Shown here: positions 26,932 through 34,109 of the stretch, piece by piece
Layout: each line of letters starts with the position of its first letter
How positions within the stretch are numbered: position 1 is the first letter of the stretch
NCBI GenBank assembly: GCA_963813895.1
Contig: CAWFAS010000003.1
Location: 558,001 to 622,000, forward strand
Reading direction: 5' to 3'
DNA from: DASZWJ01 sp963813895
GTDB lineage: Bacteria > Pseudomonadota > Gammaproteobacteria > JAURND01
Length of the DNA: 64,000 nucleotides
Position numbers and translations under genes: made by a program
Notes under the pieces: generated by a model
What the model was told of the DNA's origin: nothing
Databases searched by the model: none
The model's input: the letters and a program-made list of their open reading frames with translations, nothing else

Positions 26932-27582
26932 TTAACTATTGATTAACTTTTTTTTTAAAAAAGCTAAACCAGAATCATCTTGTCCTGAATCATCGTTCAT
27001 GTCCATCGTCCACCAGCTTGGCGGATCATCTCCTATCAATAAATAATGCCCATTGACGGAAATGACTGTATTATCATCCAACAAAATATGATCATTATCG
27101 ATCCAGTTGCCCTCGCTACAAAACCTATCTTTCCAGCCCACTGCGCCTATAGGAACCTTTGCATTATAATGTAAGTTGCTATAGCTTTTGCGGGTGGCGG
27201 AAAAATAGAAAACATAACGAGTAGGCGGGATATTGACTAATGCACCGACTTTATGTTCACCAGATTTATACCCACTGGCGCACCATACCCGATCACCCGG
27301 CTGCAACAACCGACGTATTTTGTTGTAAGGTACCTTCTCACGCACCTGCTCTACATTATCTTCAGTCACGACATAATGCCAATGCACCTGATAATGTATC
27401 TGCTCCAGGGTGAGCCGTAGCCTGAGTTTATCTTTTAAAAAGCGTGATGACTTCTCCAAGAAAGCGGCTGTTTGACTTAAAACAGCCATACTCAGGATTT
27501 TGACCCTCAGATAGACACGCAGTTTAAATCCAAATAAACCTTGTCTTAGACAATCAATTTTCTTTGAAAGTAAAGTTTTCAT
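26932..27582 (-). CDS. Hypothetical protein of the island
   Basis: A 216-residue protein not assigned to a family. The N-terminal 60 residues are basic and helical (FGFKLRVYLRVKILSM, SSRFLKDKLRLRLTLEQ). The remainder looks beta-rich with many aromatic residues (QVHWHYVVTED, RVWCASGYKSGEHKVGAL, DPPSWWTMDMND) and an acidic tail. There is no signal peptide. The motif FKLRVYxR recurs in the 47-residue protein encoded next to it, so the two may share an N- or C-terminal element. It is preceded by its own structured leader with GGAG before the ATG. Confidence 0.6.
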   Translation of the reverse strand: MKTLLSKKIDCLRQGLFGFKLRVYLRVKILSMAVLSQTAAFLEKSSRFLKDKLRLRLTLEQIHYQVHWHYVVTEDNVEQVREKVPYNKIRRLLQPGDRVWCASGYKSGEHKVGALVNIPPTRYVFYFSATRKSYSNLHYNAKVPIGAVGWKDRFCSEGNWIDNDHILLDDNTVISVNGHYLLIGDDPPSWWTMDMNDDSGQDDSGLAFLKKKLINS

Positions 27583-27660
27583 AATTTCTCCATAATTTAA
27601 AAAAAATAAGGAGAAACCATCCCAACTGGGAGTTGGTTTCTCCCCAGCTGGGACTTGATT
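27583..27660 (-). promoter_or_regulatory. SD-switch leader with H-type pseudoknot
   Basis: Segment a (27635-27643, GGAGAAACC) is a perfect complement of b (27610-27618, GGTTTCTCC) and lies inside the loop of a CCCAGCTGGG/CCCAGTTGGG stem, giving a pseudoknot. Segment c (27583-27591, GGAGAAATT) contains the Shine-Dalgarno and can pair with b over 9 bases with two wobbles. Confidence 0.65.
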
Positions 27661-27751
27661 AGTTACAGATCAAACACAATCTGCTTCATTTCATTCAGAG
27701 TTGTTTCCGCCATATCAACCGCAAAACGCAGGAGAGCTGTTGTGATCATTT

Positions 27752-27895
27752 TTATCGGTAATAAACCCGCAATTTGAATCGCAGGAAAAACTGCCTATCC
27801 ATAAAGCGACCATCATTAAGCACAAAGCGGCCTAAGCTGCAATGTAGTAATGTGCCTTGCGAACTAATGTGAAGTGTACCACTTAAGGTAATCAT
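27752..27895 (-). CDS. Small 47-residue protein
   Basis: A short basic protein (MITLSGTLHISSQG start, FFLRFKLRVYYR end) beginning at ATG 27895, 6 bases after AGGAGG. The open frame extends upstream but the leader and ribosome site fix this start. It looks beta-rich, with alternating hydrophobic residues. The terminal FKLRVYYR echoes FKLRVYLR near the start of the 216-residue neighbour, which raises the possibility that the two were once one gene or share a binding element. Function unknown. Confidence 0.55.
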   Translation of the reverse strand: MITLSGTLHISSQGTLLHCSLGRFVLNDGRFMDRQFFLRFKLRVYYR

Positions 27896-27972
27896 TGAAT
27901 TTTCCTCCTGGTTTAAAAATAGATGAGGAGGAAAAGCCCATAACCAGGGAGTTTCCTCCCCAAGGGGTGATT
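27896..27972 (-). promoter_or_regulatory. SD-switch leader of the 47-residue gene
   Basis: Segment c (27900-27909, AGGAGGAAAA with the ribosome site) is a perfect complement of b (27926-27935). Segment a (27951-27959, GGAGGAAAC) pairs with b over 8 bases and nearly repeats c. Confidence 0.65.
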
Positions 27973-28014
27973 TGAAAATGACGCAGTCAGCTGACTGTTC
28001 ATTGAACAACAATA

Positions 28015-28374
28015 TTAATGTACCAGAGTATGTACTAACACAATGAGTGTAGAAACTGCTGCGGATAGAGCAGCAAGGCCAATCATCCAACCTGCTTTGA
28101 ACGTGAAATCGAACAAACGGGTACGGATTTCACCGCGGACTTGATCGCGTCTGCCTAAGGCGGTTTCGACAGAGGACAGGCGGCTTTCAACTTTCGAAAA
28201 ACGCTCAATCATGTCGTGACGAAGACCGCTAATATCACGGTGCATCTCATGCCTGAGTGTAACGATCTGATCAACTACTTGAGTGATGGCTCTGCTCACA
28301 GATATCTCCACTTTTGAATCTACCAGTTCGGTTTGCAACTGGAACAACAATCTTGCTTGATCTTCGTAACGCAT
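28015..28374 (-). CDS. Membrane-anchored coiled-coil protein
   Basis: A 119-residue protein. Residues 10-85 form a long amphipathic helix with heptad character (ITQVVDQIVTLRHEMHRDIS, RFSKVESRLSSVETALGRRD), and one C-terminal membrane helix (GWMIGLAALSAAVSTLIVLV) anchors it. The design resembles small tail-anchored coiled-coil proteins of phages and plasmids, for which no function is known. It is downstream of a 119-residue hypothetical gene with only 32 bases between them, so the two are probably co-transcribed. GGAG precedes the ATG. Confidence 0.65.
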   Translation of the reverse strand: MRYEDQARLLFQLQTELVDSKVEISVSRAITQVVDQIVTLRHEMHRDISGLRHDMIERFSKVESRLSSVETALGRRDQVRGEIRTRLFDFTFKAGWMIGLAALSAAVSTLIVLVHTLVH

Positions 28375-28406
28375 AGTATAACTCCTTTAAAGACAGGTGG
28401 CGATGG

Positions 28407-28766
28407 TCAAACTTCATCAGGCGAAGTAGCGAGATGTTCACTATTTTCAATCCAGCCTTGGAGCGCCATCAGCCTGCCTTTAATTTGGAGCATATCCTTA
28501 TCCCCTGCTAACCCTGAGTAGCAATGCCCGAAACTCGAATAATGCACGATAAACTGTAGCAAGATACATTCTCCGTTTCGGCAACGTTCCTTGAGTTCTT
28601 GCAGTTGCGTCAGCAATTGTGGTGTATCCACAATGCAATCAAGCTCAATATTTTCTGACCCATCCGAGTGAACCTTGATTTTAACCATGGTCCCTTGAGG
28701 TGTATCAGTAGTTTCAATCCAATGCCCATAACCGGACATGCAAAGTTTAAAGCTATTTTTAATCAT
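28407..28766 (-). CDS. Hypothetical protein of the island
   Basis: A 119-residue protein with a beta-rich N-terminal half (KLCMSGYGHWIETTDTPQGT, MVKIKVHSD) and a helical centre (TPQLLTQLQELKERC), followed by YSGLAGDKDMLQIKGRLMAL. The closing negatively charged region and the phrase GDKDMLQIKGRLMAL resemble small proteins of GI-type islands, but no family name can be given. The ATG overlaps a structured leader that can hide its ribosome site. Confidence 0.55.
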   Translation of the reverse strand: MIKNSFKLCMSGYGHWIETTDTPQGTMVKIKVHSDGSENIELDCIVDTPQLLTQLQELKERCRNGECILLQFIVHYSSFGHCYSGLAGDKDMLQIKGRLMALQGWIENSEHLATSPDEV

Positions 28767-28826
28767 ATTTCCTCCTTAAAAAATAAAAGGGGAAATATTC
28801 CCTGCAGGGATATTTCCCCGCTAGGG
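28765..28826 (-). promoter_or_regulatory. SD-switch leader overlapping a start codon
   Basis: Segment a (28810-28819, GGGGAAATAT) is a perfect 10-nt complement of b (28788-28798). b can instead pair over 8 bases with GGAAATAT, which includes the Shine-Dalgarno flank and the first two bases of the start codon (28765-28776). Confidence 0.65.
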
Positions 28827-28837
28827 TGATTTTTGTT

Positions 28838-28853
28838 CGTTACATTCGTAGCG
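28838..28853 (+). promoter_or_regulatory. Possible operator, variant of the 51300 palindrome
   Basis: CGTTACATTCGTAGCG resembles the perfect palindrome CGCTACATTTGTAGCG found upstream of the YdaS/ParB-like regulator (14 of 16 bases). It lies between the ssb gene and the leader of the next small gene, so it may be a second target of that regulator. Confidence 0.5.
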
Positions 28854-28865
28854 AAAGTTTAGAAA

Positions 28866-29228
28866 TTAATCTGACAATGATTGCGACTCTTGTGCCGGTT
28901 TCTGATCCAAAAACAGGAGTTTGGAAGCATAGATACCGGTATTAAACTGCCGCTGATTCTCTTTGTTTTGCCATTCGGTAGTACGTAATTCACCGGAAAC
29001 ATAAATGACAGATCCTTTATTTAAATGATCTACCACAGATTTTCCCAGCTGATTATTAAAATACACCGTATGCCATTCAGTCACTTCTTCAGATTCCTCT
29101 TTGTCATTGGTAATCCTTTTGGAAGTAGCCAGTGAGATTCGAACAAAAAGACCATTTTGAGTGGTTTTTAAAACTTCAGGGTCTTTACCTAAACGACCAA
29201 TCAGTTGCATTAAATTAAGTGATAACAT
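28866..29228 (-). CDS. ssb: Single-stranded DNA-binding protein
   Basis: A 120-residue SSB with a complete OB-fold: LNLMQLIGRLGKDPEV, NGLFVRISLATSKR, TEWHTVYFNNQLGKSVVDHL and GSVIYVSGELRTTEWQNKE. The C-terminal tail is short and ends LSD rather than in the acidic DDDIPF peptide that recruits repair proteins to chromosomal SSB. ICE- and plasmid-borne SSBs are common and protect transferred single-stranded DNA. It heads the small-gene group, with a leader of nearly 400 nt containing the three-copy RNA domain. AGGAG precedes the ATG. Confidence 0.93.
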   Translation of the reverse strand: MLSLNLMQLIGRLGKDPEVLKTTQNGLFVRISLATSKRITNDKEESEEVTEWHTVYFNNQLGKSVVDHLNKGSVIYVSGELRTTEWQNKENQRQFNTGIYASKLLFLDQKPAQESQSLSD

Positions 29229-29470
29229 GATGTTTTCTCCTTTGATTTAAAAAAATCCTTTGAGTACAAACACACATCTCCTTATGGAGAGGTTGATTTT
29301 CCTCGACAGGATGGGTTGATAAAAGCAAGACGCAACTTATTTCTGGTAATAATTAAACCGGAAGATAAATTTAGTAAAATCATGACAGCAGAATTACAGA
29401 TAAACTGTAACAGAACGGCAAGAACCGTATTGAAAGTGGAAATAGCTTAAAGGCTATCGGAGGATACAGA

Positions 29471-29578
29471 AGAATCCCCATTAGGATGGGTACGGCTATG
29501 ACACCAGGATTAAATCTGGCGATCAGGGAATTGCATCATAGCTACGCCTGATCTTCACTGCGGTTTATAGTCTTGCAG
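29471..29578 (-). ncRNA. Three-copy structured leader RNA, copy A (ssb leader)
   Basis: In gene direction: CTGC...GCAG hairpin, then GATCAGG...CCTGATC. Within its loop GCTATGA pairs with TCATAGC lying beyond a CCAG/CTGG hairpin (a pseudoknot). A CCCAT/ATGGG hairpin and GGGGATTCTTCT follow. Compared with copies B and C the stems are kept although the bases differ. It lies 240 nt upstream of ssb, with further hairpins (ACGG/CCGT, ACAG/CTGT) in between. Confidence 0.78.
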
Positions 29579-29630
29579 AGAGCGACTAATACAGATAATT
29601 TTACCCCAATTATTTGTGGAAGCAATATTC

Positions 29631-30329
29631 TTATGCAGTAGTTTTCGCAGCACCTAACATGCTATCTAGTAAATATACAAATTTTATTTCTTTATTTAAT
29701 ATGGCACTGGGTATCGTGCCCATTTTTTCTTTAGCCTGCTGGGCCAGATCATTGTTTTCGCGAATATCCTGACGTGTGACTTGCATTTTCCAGCCTAATG
29801 GCAAAGAAAATAGATTGCGTATGCTGGATAGAATACGTAATGGCAATTGTTCAGGCTCCAGGAGTTGACCAACATGTCGCAAGGTATAAGCTTGTCGTGA
29901 TACATAGTCCAATTCAGGTAATAACGACGCGCCCATATAGCTAAATGGAATGGCAAATTTTAATGCTAATTGCATAGGTTCTGGATTTTCAAATACTTTG
30001 ATATTAAAACCACGCAATTGAGACAGACGCTGTTGACAATACTGCTCCAGCTCCTGAATTTCACTGCGGATGTTATGGATTTTTTCATCAATTTTCATAA
30101 AAAACCAATCAGCATAGGGGTCGTCGGCGCGATGGCCTTTCCAGAGATCACGTACCTTGAGGGCATATTGCCATAATCCCAGTTTTCCATTACCCCAATT
30201 GCCTTGTAATAAAGTTTGCGCCAATTTGGTATGTAATGTTAAATCGATTTCGCCCTCCAGATACACTGGAGAACGTATGGGTGGTTTAGGGGTATAACTA
30301 TCGTTATTGATTATGGGTGAAGTCGTCAT
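29631..30329 (-). CDS. Integrating conjugative element protein, PFL_4669/DUF1845 family
   Basis: A 232-residue cytoplasmic protein of the TIGR03761 (PFL_4669) family: LQGNWGNGKLGLWQYALKVRD lies near the N-terminus, followed by DDPYADWFFMKI, the family hallmark. The C-terminal half is helical (PLRILSSIRNLFSLP). The family is found only in GI-type ICEs, near relaxase or coupling-protein genes. Its role is unknown. It sits 11 bases downstream of the MobH-like gene, so it is part of the same operon and may be its partner. AGGAG precedes the ATG. Confidence 0.85.
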   Translation of the reverse strand: MTTSPIINNDSYTPKPPIRSPVYLEGEIDLTLHTKLAQTLLQGNWGNGKLGLWQYALKVRDLWKGHRADDPYADWFFMKIDEKIHNIRSEIQELEQYCQQRLSQLRGFNIKVFENPEPMQLALKFAIPFSYMGASLLPELDYVSRQAYTLRHVGQLLEPEQLPLRILSSIRNLFSLPLGWKMQVTRQDIRENNDLAQQAKEKMGTIPSAILNKEIKFVYLLDSMLGAAKTTA

Positions 30330-30340
30330 ATGTATTTCTC

Positions 30341-31465
30341 CTATAGCGGGATGTCGGTTGCGAAGCTGGATTGTAGAGGGAGTGATTTTGCTTGTGGTGG
30401 TAAATAGCTAACGTCCAAAATAATTCCTTCGATTACGAGGCGTTTTTCAAAACGGGCTGAACGATAGCGGTGAATTGTGTTAGTATTTTTTTTGATCAAA
30501 TAACTATCGAGCAGTTGCAGTAAATTATCTTGTGGTGCGTATTGGGGATAAAGTTGGAGAAATTCTGCAATACGCTTTATGCCTATGAACAAACCGGCGG
30601 GGATGCGTAACAATAGAGTATTTTCCACATTAAAATCCGTTGCAGTACATTGGTGATCTATCCATTCATTCAAAATATTTAGGAGCTGCGAAGGATTAGT
30701 TTTTTCCTCTTGTTCATCAGTGGTTGCATGGGGGCTCTGATGCTTTTGTATTATTGGATTGGCATCGTCTGGAGGATCTGTGTCCAAAGGGTAATTAATT
30801 TTTTCAGCAGCCTCACGGATAATTTCTGTCAAAACAGTAGGTGCTGTCGGATTTTCTACTAAAGTTGTCCACCAGACTTGAAAGGCAGTGGGGCAACCAG
30901 TTAGCCAACGCAATGCAATTGATGGGACTATCCGACCAATGAGGGCAGCGCGGAATACCCATTCGTTGACGATGACGGGGTGAGATTTATTTTCAAGAGA
31001 ATAAAATGTCGCTGCTTCGTATAAATTGCCGGCTAATGGATGCCAAAGACCCAATTTATTGCCGCCATTTTTAAATAGCGTGATAGTGCGATCGTGTTGT
31101 AGGTGATTTATTTGCGTGAATAGGCAAGCGGTAAATAATGCGTAGGTCCACAAGGGCTCTTGTTCGGCAATAGTTTCACTTTCTGATTGTAGGGGTAACA
31201 TTTTGCCCCGCCGCAATTTTAATGCTGTGATTGCTAAATCCAGTTGCCGCTGTAAGAGGCTATAGGGTTTTGATTGATGATCAAATGACATCGCTTGGCA
31301 AAACGCCATAAAGCGATTTAGGGTTGTGAGATATAATTCCTGATAAATATCGAGCGGTGCACTGACGAGCTGTTTTAACTGAATAAGATGGGGCTGTAAT
31401 GCTGGGAGCCTGGCAATTTCTTCCCCAGTCAGGCAGGGCAATAATTCATTGGACTGTTTTTCCAT
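30341..31465 (-). CDS. MobH/TraI_2-like protein without catalytic motifs
   Basis: A 374-residue relative of the MobH (TraI_2) relaxase group. Residues 30-180 align with it: LYLTTLNRFMAFCQ, ITALKLRRGKMLPL, EPLWTYALFTACLF and LGLWHPLAGNLYEAATFYSL. In MobH relaxases the first two blocks flank an HHH/GGLLxHSLE motif and the third ends LLHDIGK. Here those positions read DHQSKPYSLLQRQLDLA and LFTQINH, so the histidines and the HD pair are lost. A C-terminal TraI_2_C-like winged helix remains (300-365). It may be a structural or regulatory relic. It lies 21 bases after traD. Confidence 0.72.
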   Translation of the reverse strand: MEKQSNELLPCLTGEEIARLPALQPHLIQLKQLVSAPLDIYQELYLTTLNRFMAFCQAMSFDHQSKPYSLLQRQLDLAITALKLRRGKMLPLQSESETIAEQEPLWTYALFTACLFTQINHLQHDRTITLFKNGGNKLGLWHPLAGNLYEAATFYSLENKSHPVIVNEWVFRAALIGRIVPSIALRWLTGCPTAFQVWWTTLVENPTAPTVLTEIIREAAEKINYPLDTDPPDDANPIIQKHQSPHATTDEQEEKTNPSQLLNILNEWIDHQCTATDFNVENTLLLRIPAGLFIGIKRIAEFLQLYPQYAPQDNLLQLLDSYLIKKNTNTIHRYRSARFEKRLVIEGIILDVSYLPPQAKSLPLQSSFATDIPL

Positions 31466-31486
31466 GGTGCTGCTCCGAATAATGGG

Positions 31487-33517
31487 TTAAGCGGCTTTAG
31501 CCAAACAGACATAATCCTGTCGCATCATACGCAGAATATTGTCTAAATCAGCGGGGATATCTATGTCATCCTGATGTGGCAAAGGCATTCGCAGTTTATG
31601 GAGATTCCCACCGGCAATTAGGCAAAATGCTTGGCCTTTGGGCAGATTTAGTACATCATTTTGTTCAATCAGCCGCTGTTCATTATGAGCAAAACGATCT
31701 TCGTTAGATGAGTGATAGAAAATCCCGTCCTCACCCTGTGCAGTGTCACTACTACTGGAAGCCGGTAAAACTCGTACAATCGGAACTCTGGGTAATTGCT
31801 CCAACAGCATCTCTACCGTGCGGGCCTCTTTGCAGCGGAACATCACCACGGTGCCAAAATTCCCAGCGACTTGACCCGCTTTGGCAGCGGTCTTGAGGCG
31901 CGCTTCTACATCAGACCATGTTTGTGTGTAGGCGATTACGGTAAAACCAGCGCCGCGGCCTTTATTCAGCAAGGGGATAAATTCATCGCCGATGATTTCG
32001 TTAAATTCGTCGCTGTGTACGCAAATGCGTGGGAGATTGTGATTTTGTGTCGCGGATTGATAGAAACCGTCGTACAGGCCATATTTATATATGCGACCTG
32101 CCACAGAAACCAAATCGGAAAACATGGCGTTGCCTACGGCGGTTGACACTTCCCGGTCAGTCAATGCATCCAGCCCCACGTAGACAATTTGCTTATTACG
32201 AATAACCTGTAACCAATCCAGTATAGGGCGCTGGTCTTCTGTGTTTTCGTAATCGGGAGATAATAATTCCGCAACTTTACCTGTGGTGAGTTTCTTTAGC
32301 AGCGGGCCTAATGATGCAGTAATTTTACTGAAATACTCTTTGTCGTATTTACAAGCGTTATGTAAATCATCAAACACTGGATTGTGGAGTAATTCATGGT
32401 TTTGTACATAAGCAATTAAAGCCTCCAAGCGAGCAACCTGTTTTTTTTCTGTACTTTTTTCCGCCATATAGGACTTCACCCATTGTTCTAGCTCTTTATC
32501 AATGGAGGGCAACCAAAAGTTCAAGTATTTTTCTAGCAGTAAATCCATTTTGGTGATGTAAAATTTCATCTTCTGGTAGTCGGGTTTTTCGCCCATCGAC
32601 ACCAGGGCTAATGCCATTGAATTGATAAACTGCCAGCCGAAATCTTTAAAAGCTGCGGAATCTCCAGAGCTGGGTAATTGATTGGAAATGCGGTTAGCCA
32701 CCTCAGTAACACGGGTGAAATTACCGACGGGATTGTAGCGCGCAGAGATTTGCGGATGCCCTAAATGAATGATAAGTAAATCCTGTTCACGCCCGACTAA
32801 TTTAGCTTCAGTATAAATACGTTTAAGTAAATCAGCATCGCCTTTTGGATCAAGGACAATGACTACATCACCGCGTCGGATATCTTGGGTGATAAGTATT
32901 TCGGCAAAGCGAGTTTTTCCCATGCCTGGTAATCCAACTACCACCATGTGGCTTGCGCGGTCGGCAAGATTAATTGCAATGTCTCCTTCTTTTTCTGAGA
33001 CTCCATGCAGACAAGGCTGACCACCGATGTCAGGATAAGGTTTGAAGGGATTCCAGGGGGCATCTTTTGCCAGGCATTTTGCCAATGCTTTGTATAAAGG
33101 CTTGTACTCCCATTGTAGTTCTTTTCGTCGCGCCCATTGTTTCAGGTTTGAGGGGTTTTTATAGTGGAGATTGTATTGGAGATCCAAGTCACGCAGACGT
33201 TGAGTGTGGGTTGTAGTCCATAGAAATCCCTTGCCTAAAAATAGTTTGCGATCACTGGCTGGAATTTGTTGAGAGTTGATACGGTATGTTGGCATACGCT
33301 TCAGATTGCACTGGTAGCGGAAGACGCGATAGCCTTGCCTTACGCGTATCAGGCTGATGGCAAGCAGAAGAATGGCAGTGGCATATTCCAGGGCATGAGG
33401 CATTAAAAAGGCTTCAGGCCAAGCCAGAAGTAATAAGGCACCTGTGCTGGCTGCCAATGCGCTGTACCACTCCAACGGTGGGCGCAGTAAACCCTCCAGA
33501 GGTTTTTGCATCGACAT
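31487..33517 (-). CDS. traD: Type IV coupling protein TraD (PFGI-1/SXT type)
   Basis: A 676-residue coupling ATPase. Two membrane helices lie at about 20-55 (ALAASTGALLLLAW and YATAILLLAISL). The conserved FLGKGFLW region at 93-100 precedes Walker A GLPGMGKT (195-202) and VVIVLDPKGDADL (219-230), and Walker B lies in RICVHSDEFNEI. It closes with FTVIAYTQTWSDVEARL, as in the TIGR03743 coupling factors of GI-type ICEs. It would dock the relaxosome to the pore and pump DNA. Its start codon overlaps the stop of the gene before it by one base (TAATG). Confidence 0.93.
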   Translation of the reverse strand: MSMQKPLEGLLRPPLEWYSALAASTGALLLLAWPEAFLMPHALEYATAILLLAISLIRVRQGYRVFRYQCNLKRMPTYRINSQQIPASDRKLFLGKGFLWTTTHTQRLRDLDLQYNLHYKNPSNLKQWARRKELQWEYKPLYKALAKCLAKDAPWNPFKPYPDIGGQPCLHGVSEKEGDIAINLADRASHMVVVGLPGMGKTRFAEILITQDIRRGDVVIVLDPKGDADLLKRIYTEAKLVGREQDLLIIHLGHPQISARYNPVGNFTRVTEVANRISNQLPSSGDSAAFKDFGWQFINSMALALVSMGEKPDYQKMKFYITKMDLLLEKYLNFWLPSIDKELEQWVKSYMAEKSTEKKQVARLEALIAYVQNHELLHNPVFDDLHNACKYDKEYFSKITASLGPLLKKLTTGKVAELLSPDYENTEDQRPILDWLQVIRNKQIVYVGLDALTDREVSTAVGNAMFSDLVSVAGRIYKYGLYDGFYQSATQNHNLPRICVHSDEFNEIIGDEFIPLLNKGRGAGFTVIAYTQTWSDVEARLKTAAKAGQVAGNFGTVVMFRCKEARTVEMLLEQLPRVPIVRVLPASSSSDTAQGEDGIFYHSSNEDRFAHNEQRLIEQNDVLNLPKGQAFCLIAGGNLHKLRMPLPHQDDIDIPADLDNILRMMRQDYVCLAKAA

Positions 33518-33885
33518 TAGTGTCCCTCTAACAGGTGCAGGAGTATTAAAAACAGGTTTTCACAGACGACTAACTCAAATATAATCAGCCAGAGCGTGAT
33601 TTTTATTCGTTGCTTTAACCAAAACATGGTTTTTTCAGGTTTCCAATAATGATTTTTAGCCCACCAGCGTATAAAGTGAGGCCAGGCACAAAATAGGACT
33701 ATTATTATCAGCCAGCGCATGGCGGTGAAAAATAATTTATTTTGTGAAATAATTCGACTCACGCTCTGCAAGTGGTTGGGGTGAGCGAAATTAAGCCAGA
33801 CAAATGGCGTCATGATAAGAAGCATGAATGCAAGCCATAGTATCAGCTGCAGAAAGGTTTTTTTTAAATGTTTTAATAAAAGCAT
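33517..33885 (-). CDS. Small membrane protein upstream of TraD
   Basis: A 122-residue protein with about three membrane helices (FLQLILWLAFMLLIMTPFVW, FTAMRWLIIIVLFCAWPHFI, ITLWLIIFELVVCENLFLIL). A basic, aromatic linker (RWWAKNHYWKPEKTMFW) lies between the second and third. It is translationally coupled to TraD. Position and size match small unnamed membrane proteins placed before TraD in GI-type ICEs. It may help TraD insertion or the pore, but no family is recognised. Confidence 0.6.
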   Translation of the reverse strand: MLLLKHLKKTFLQLILWLAFMLLIMTPFVWLNFAHPNHLQSVSRIISQNKLFFTAMRWLIIIVLFCAWPHFIRWWAKNHYWKPEKTMFWLKQRIKITLWLIIFELVVCENLFLILLHLLEGH

Positions 33886-33909
33886 TTTTTCCTCAAAAAG
33901 GATTTAGTT

Positions 33910-34101
33910 ATGAAAAATAAAGTTATTAGAAAAAATCGTTCACCGGCTTTAAAAGCCGTACTATTTTTAATAAAAATCCCATTACTTATCCTCGGAGCAA
34001 CTGCTACAGCTCATTCAGATGAAGAAGAGCAATCAAATGTAGTAGAGGATTTATATTCACAAAAACCAAGTCTTTTTGATCCTCGATCTCCTAAACATTG
34101 A
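33910..34101 (+). CDS. Small secreted or membrane protein on the opposite strand
   Basis: A 63-residue frame in the 224-bp gap between the TraG-like and the small membrane gene, facing against the operon. AAGGA lies 7 bases before the ATG. A basic start (MKNKVIRKNRSPALK) is followed by a hydrophobic core (AVLFLIKIPLLILGATATAHS) with an AHS-type signal cleavage site. The mature part would be about 28 acidic, proline-rich residues. There is no lipobox. Small exported proteins inside conjugation operons often act in entry exclusion or fertility control, but this is only positional reasoning. Confidence 0.45.
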   Translation: MKNKVIRKNRSPALKAVLFLIKIPLLILGATATAHSDEEEQSNVVEDLYSQKPSLFDPRSPKH

Positions 34102-34109
34102 GTGAAATT

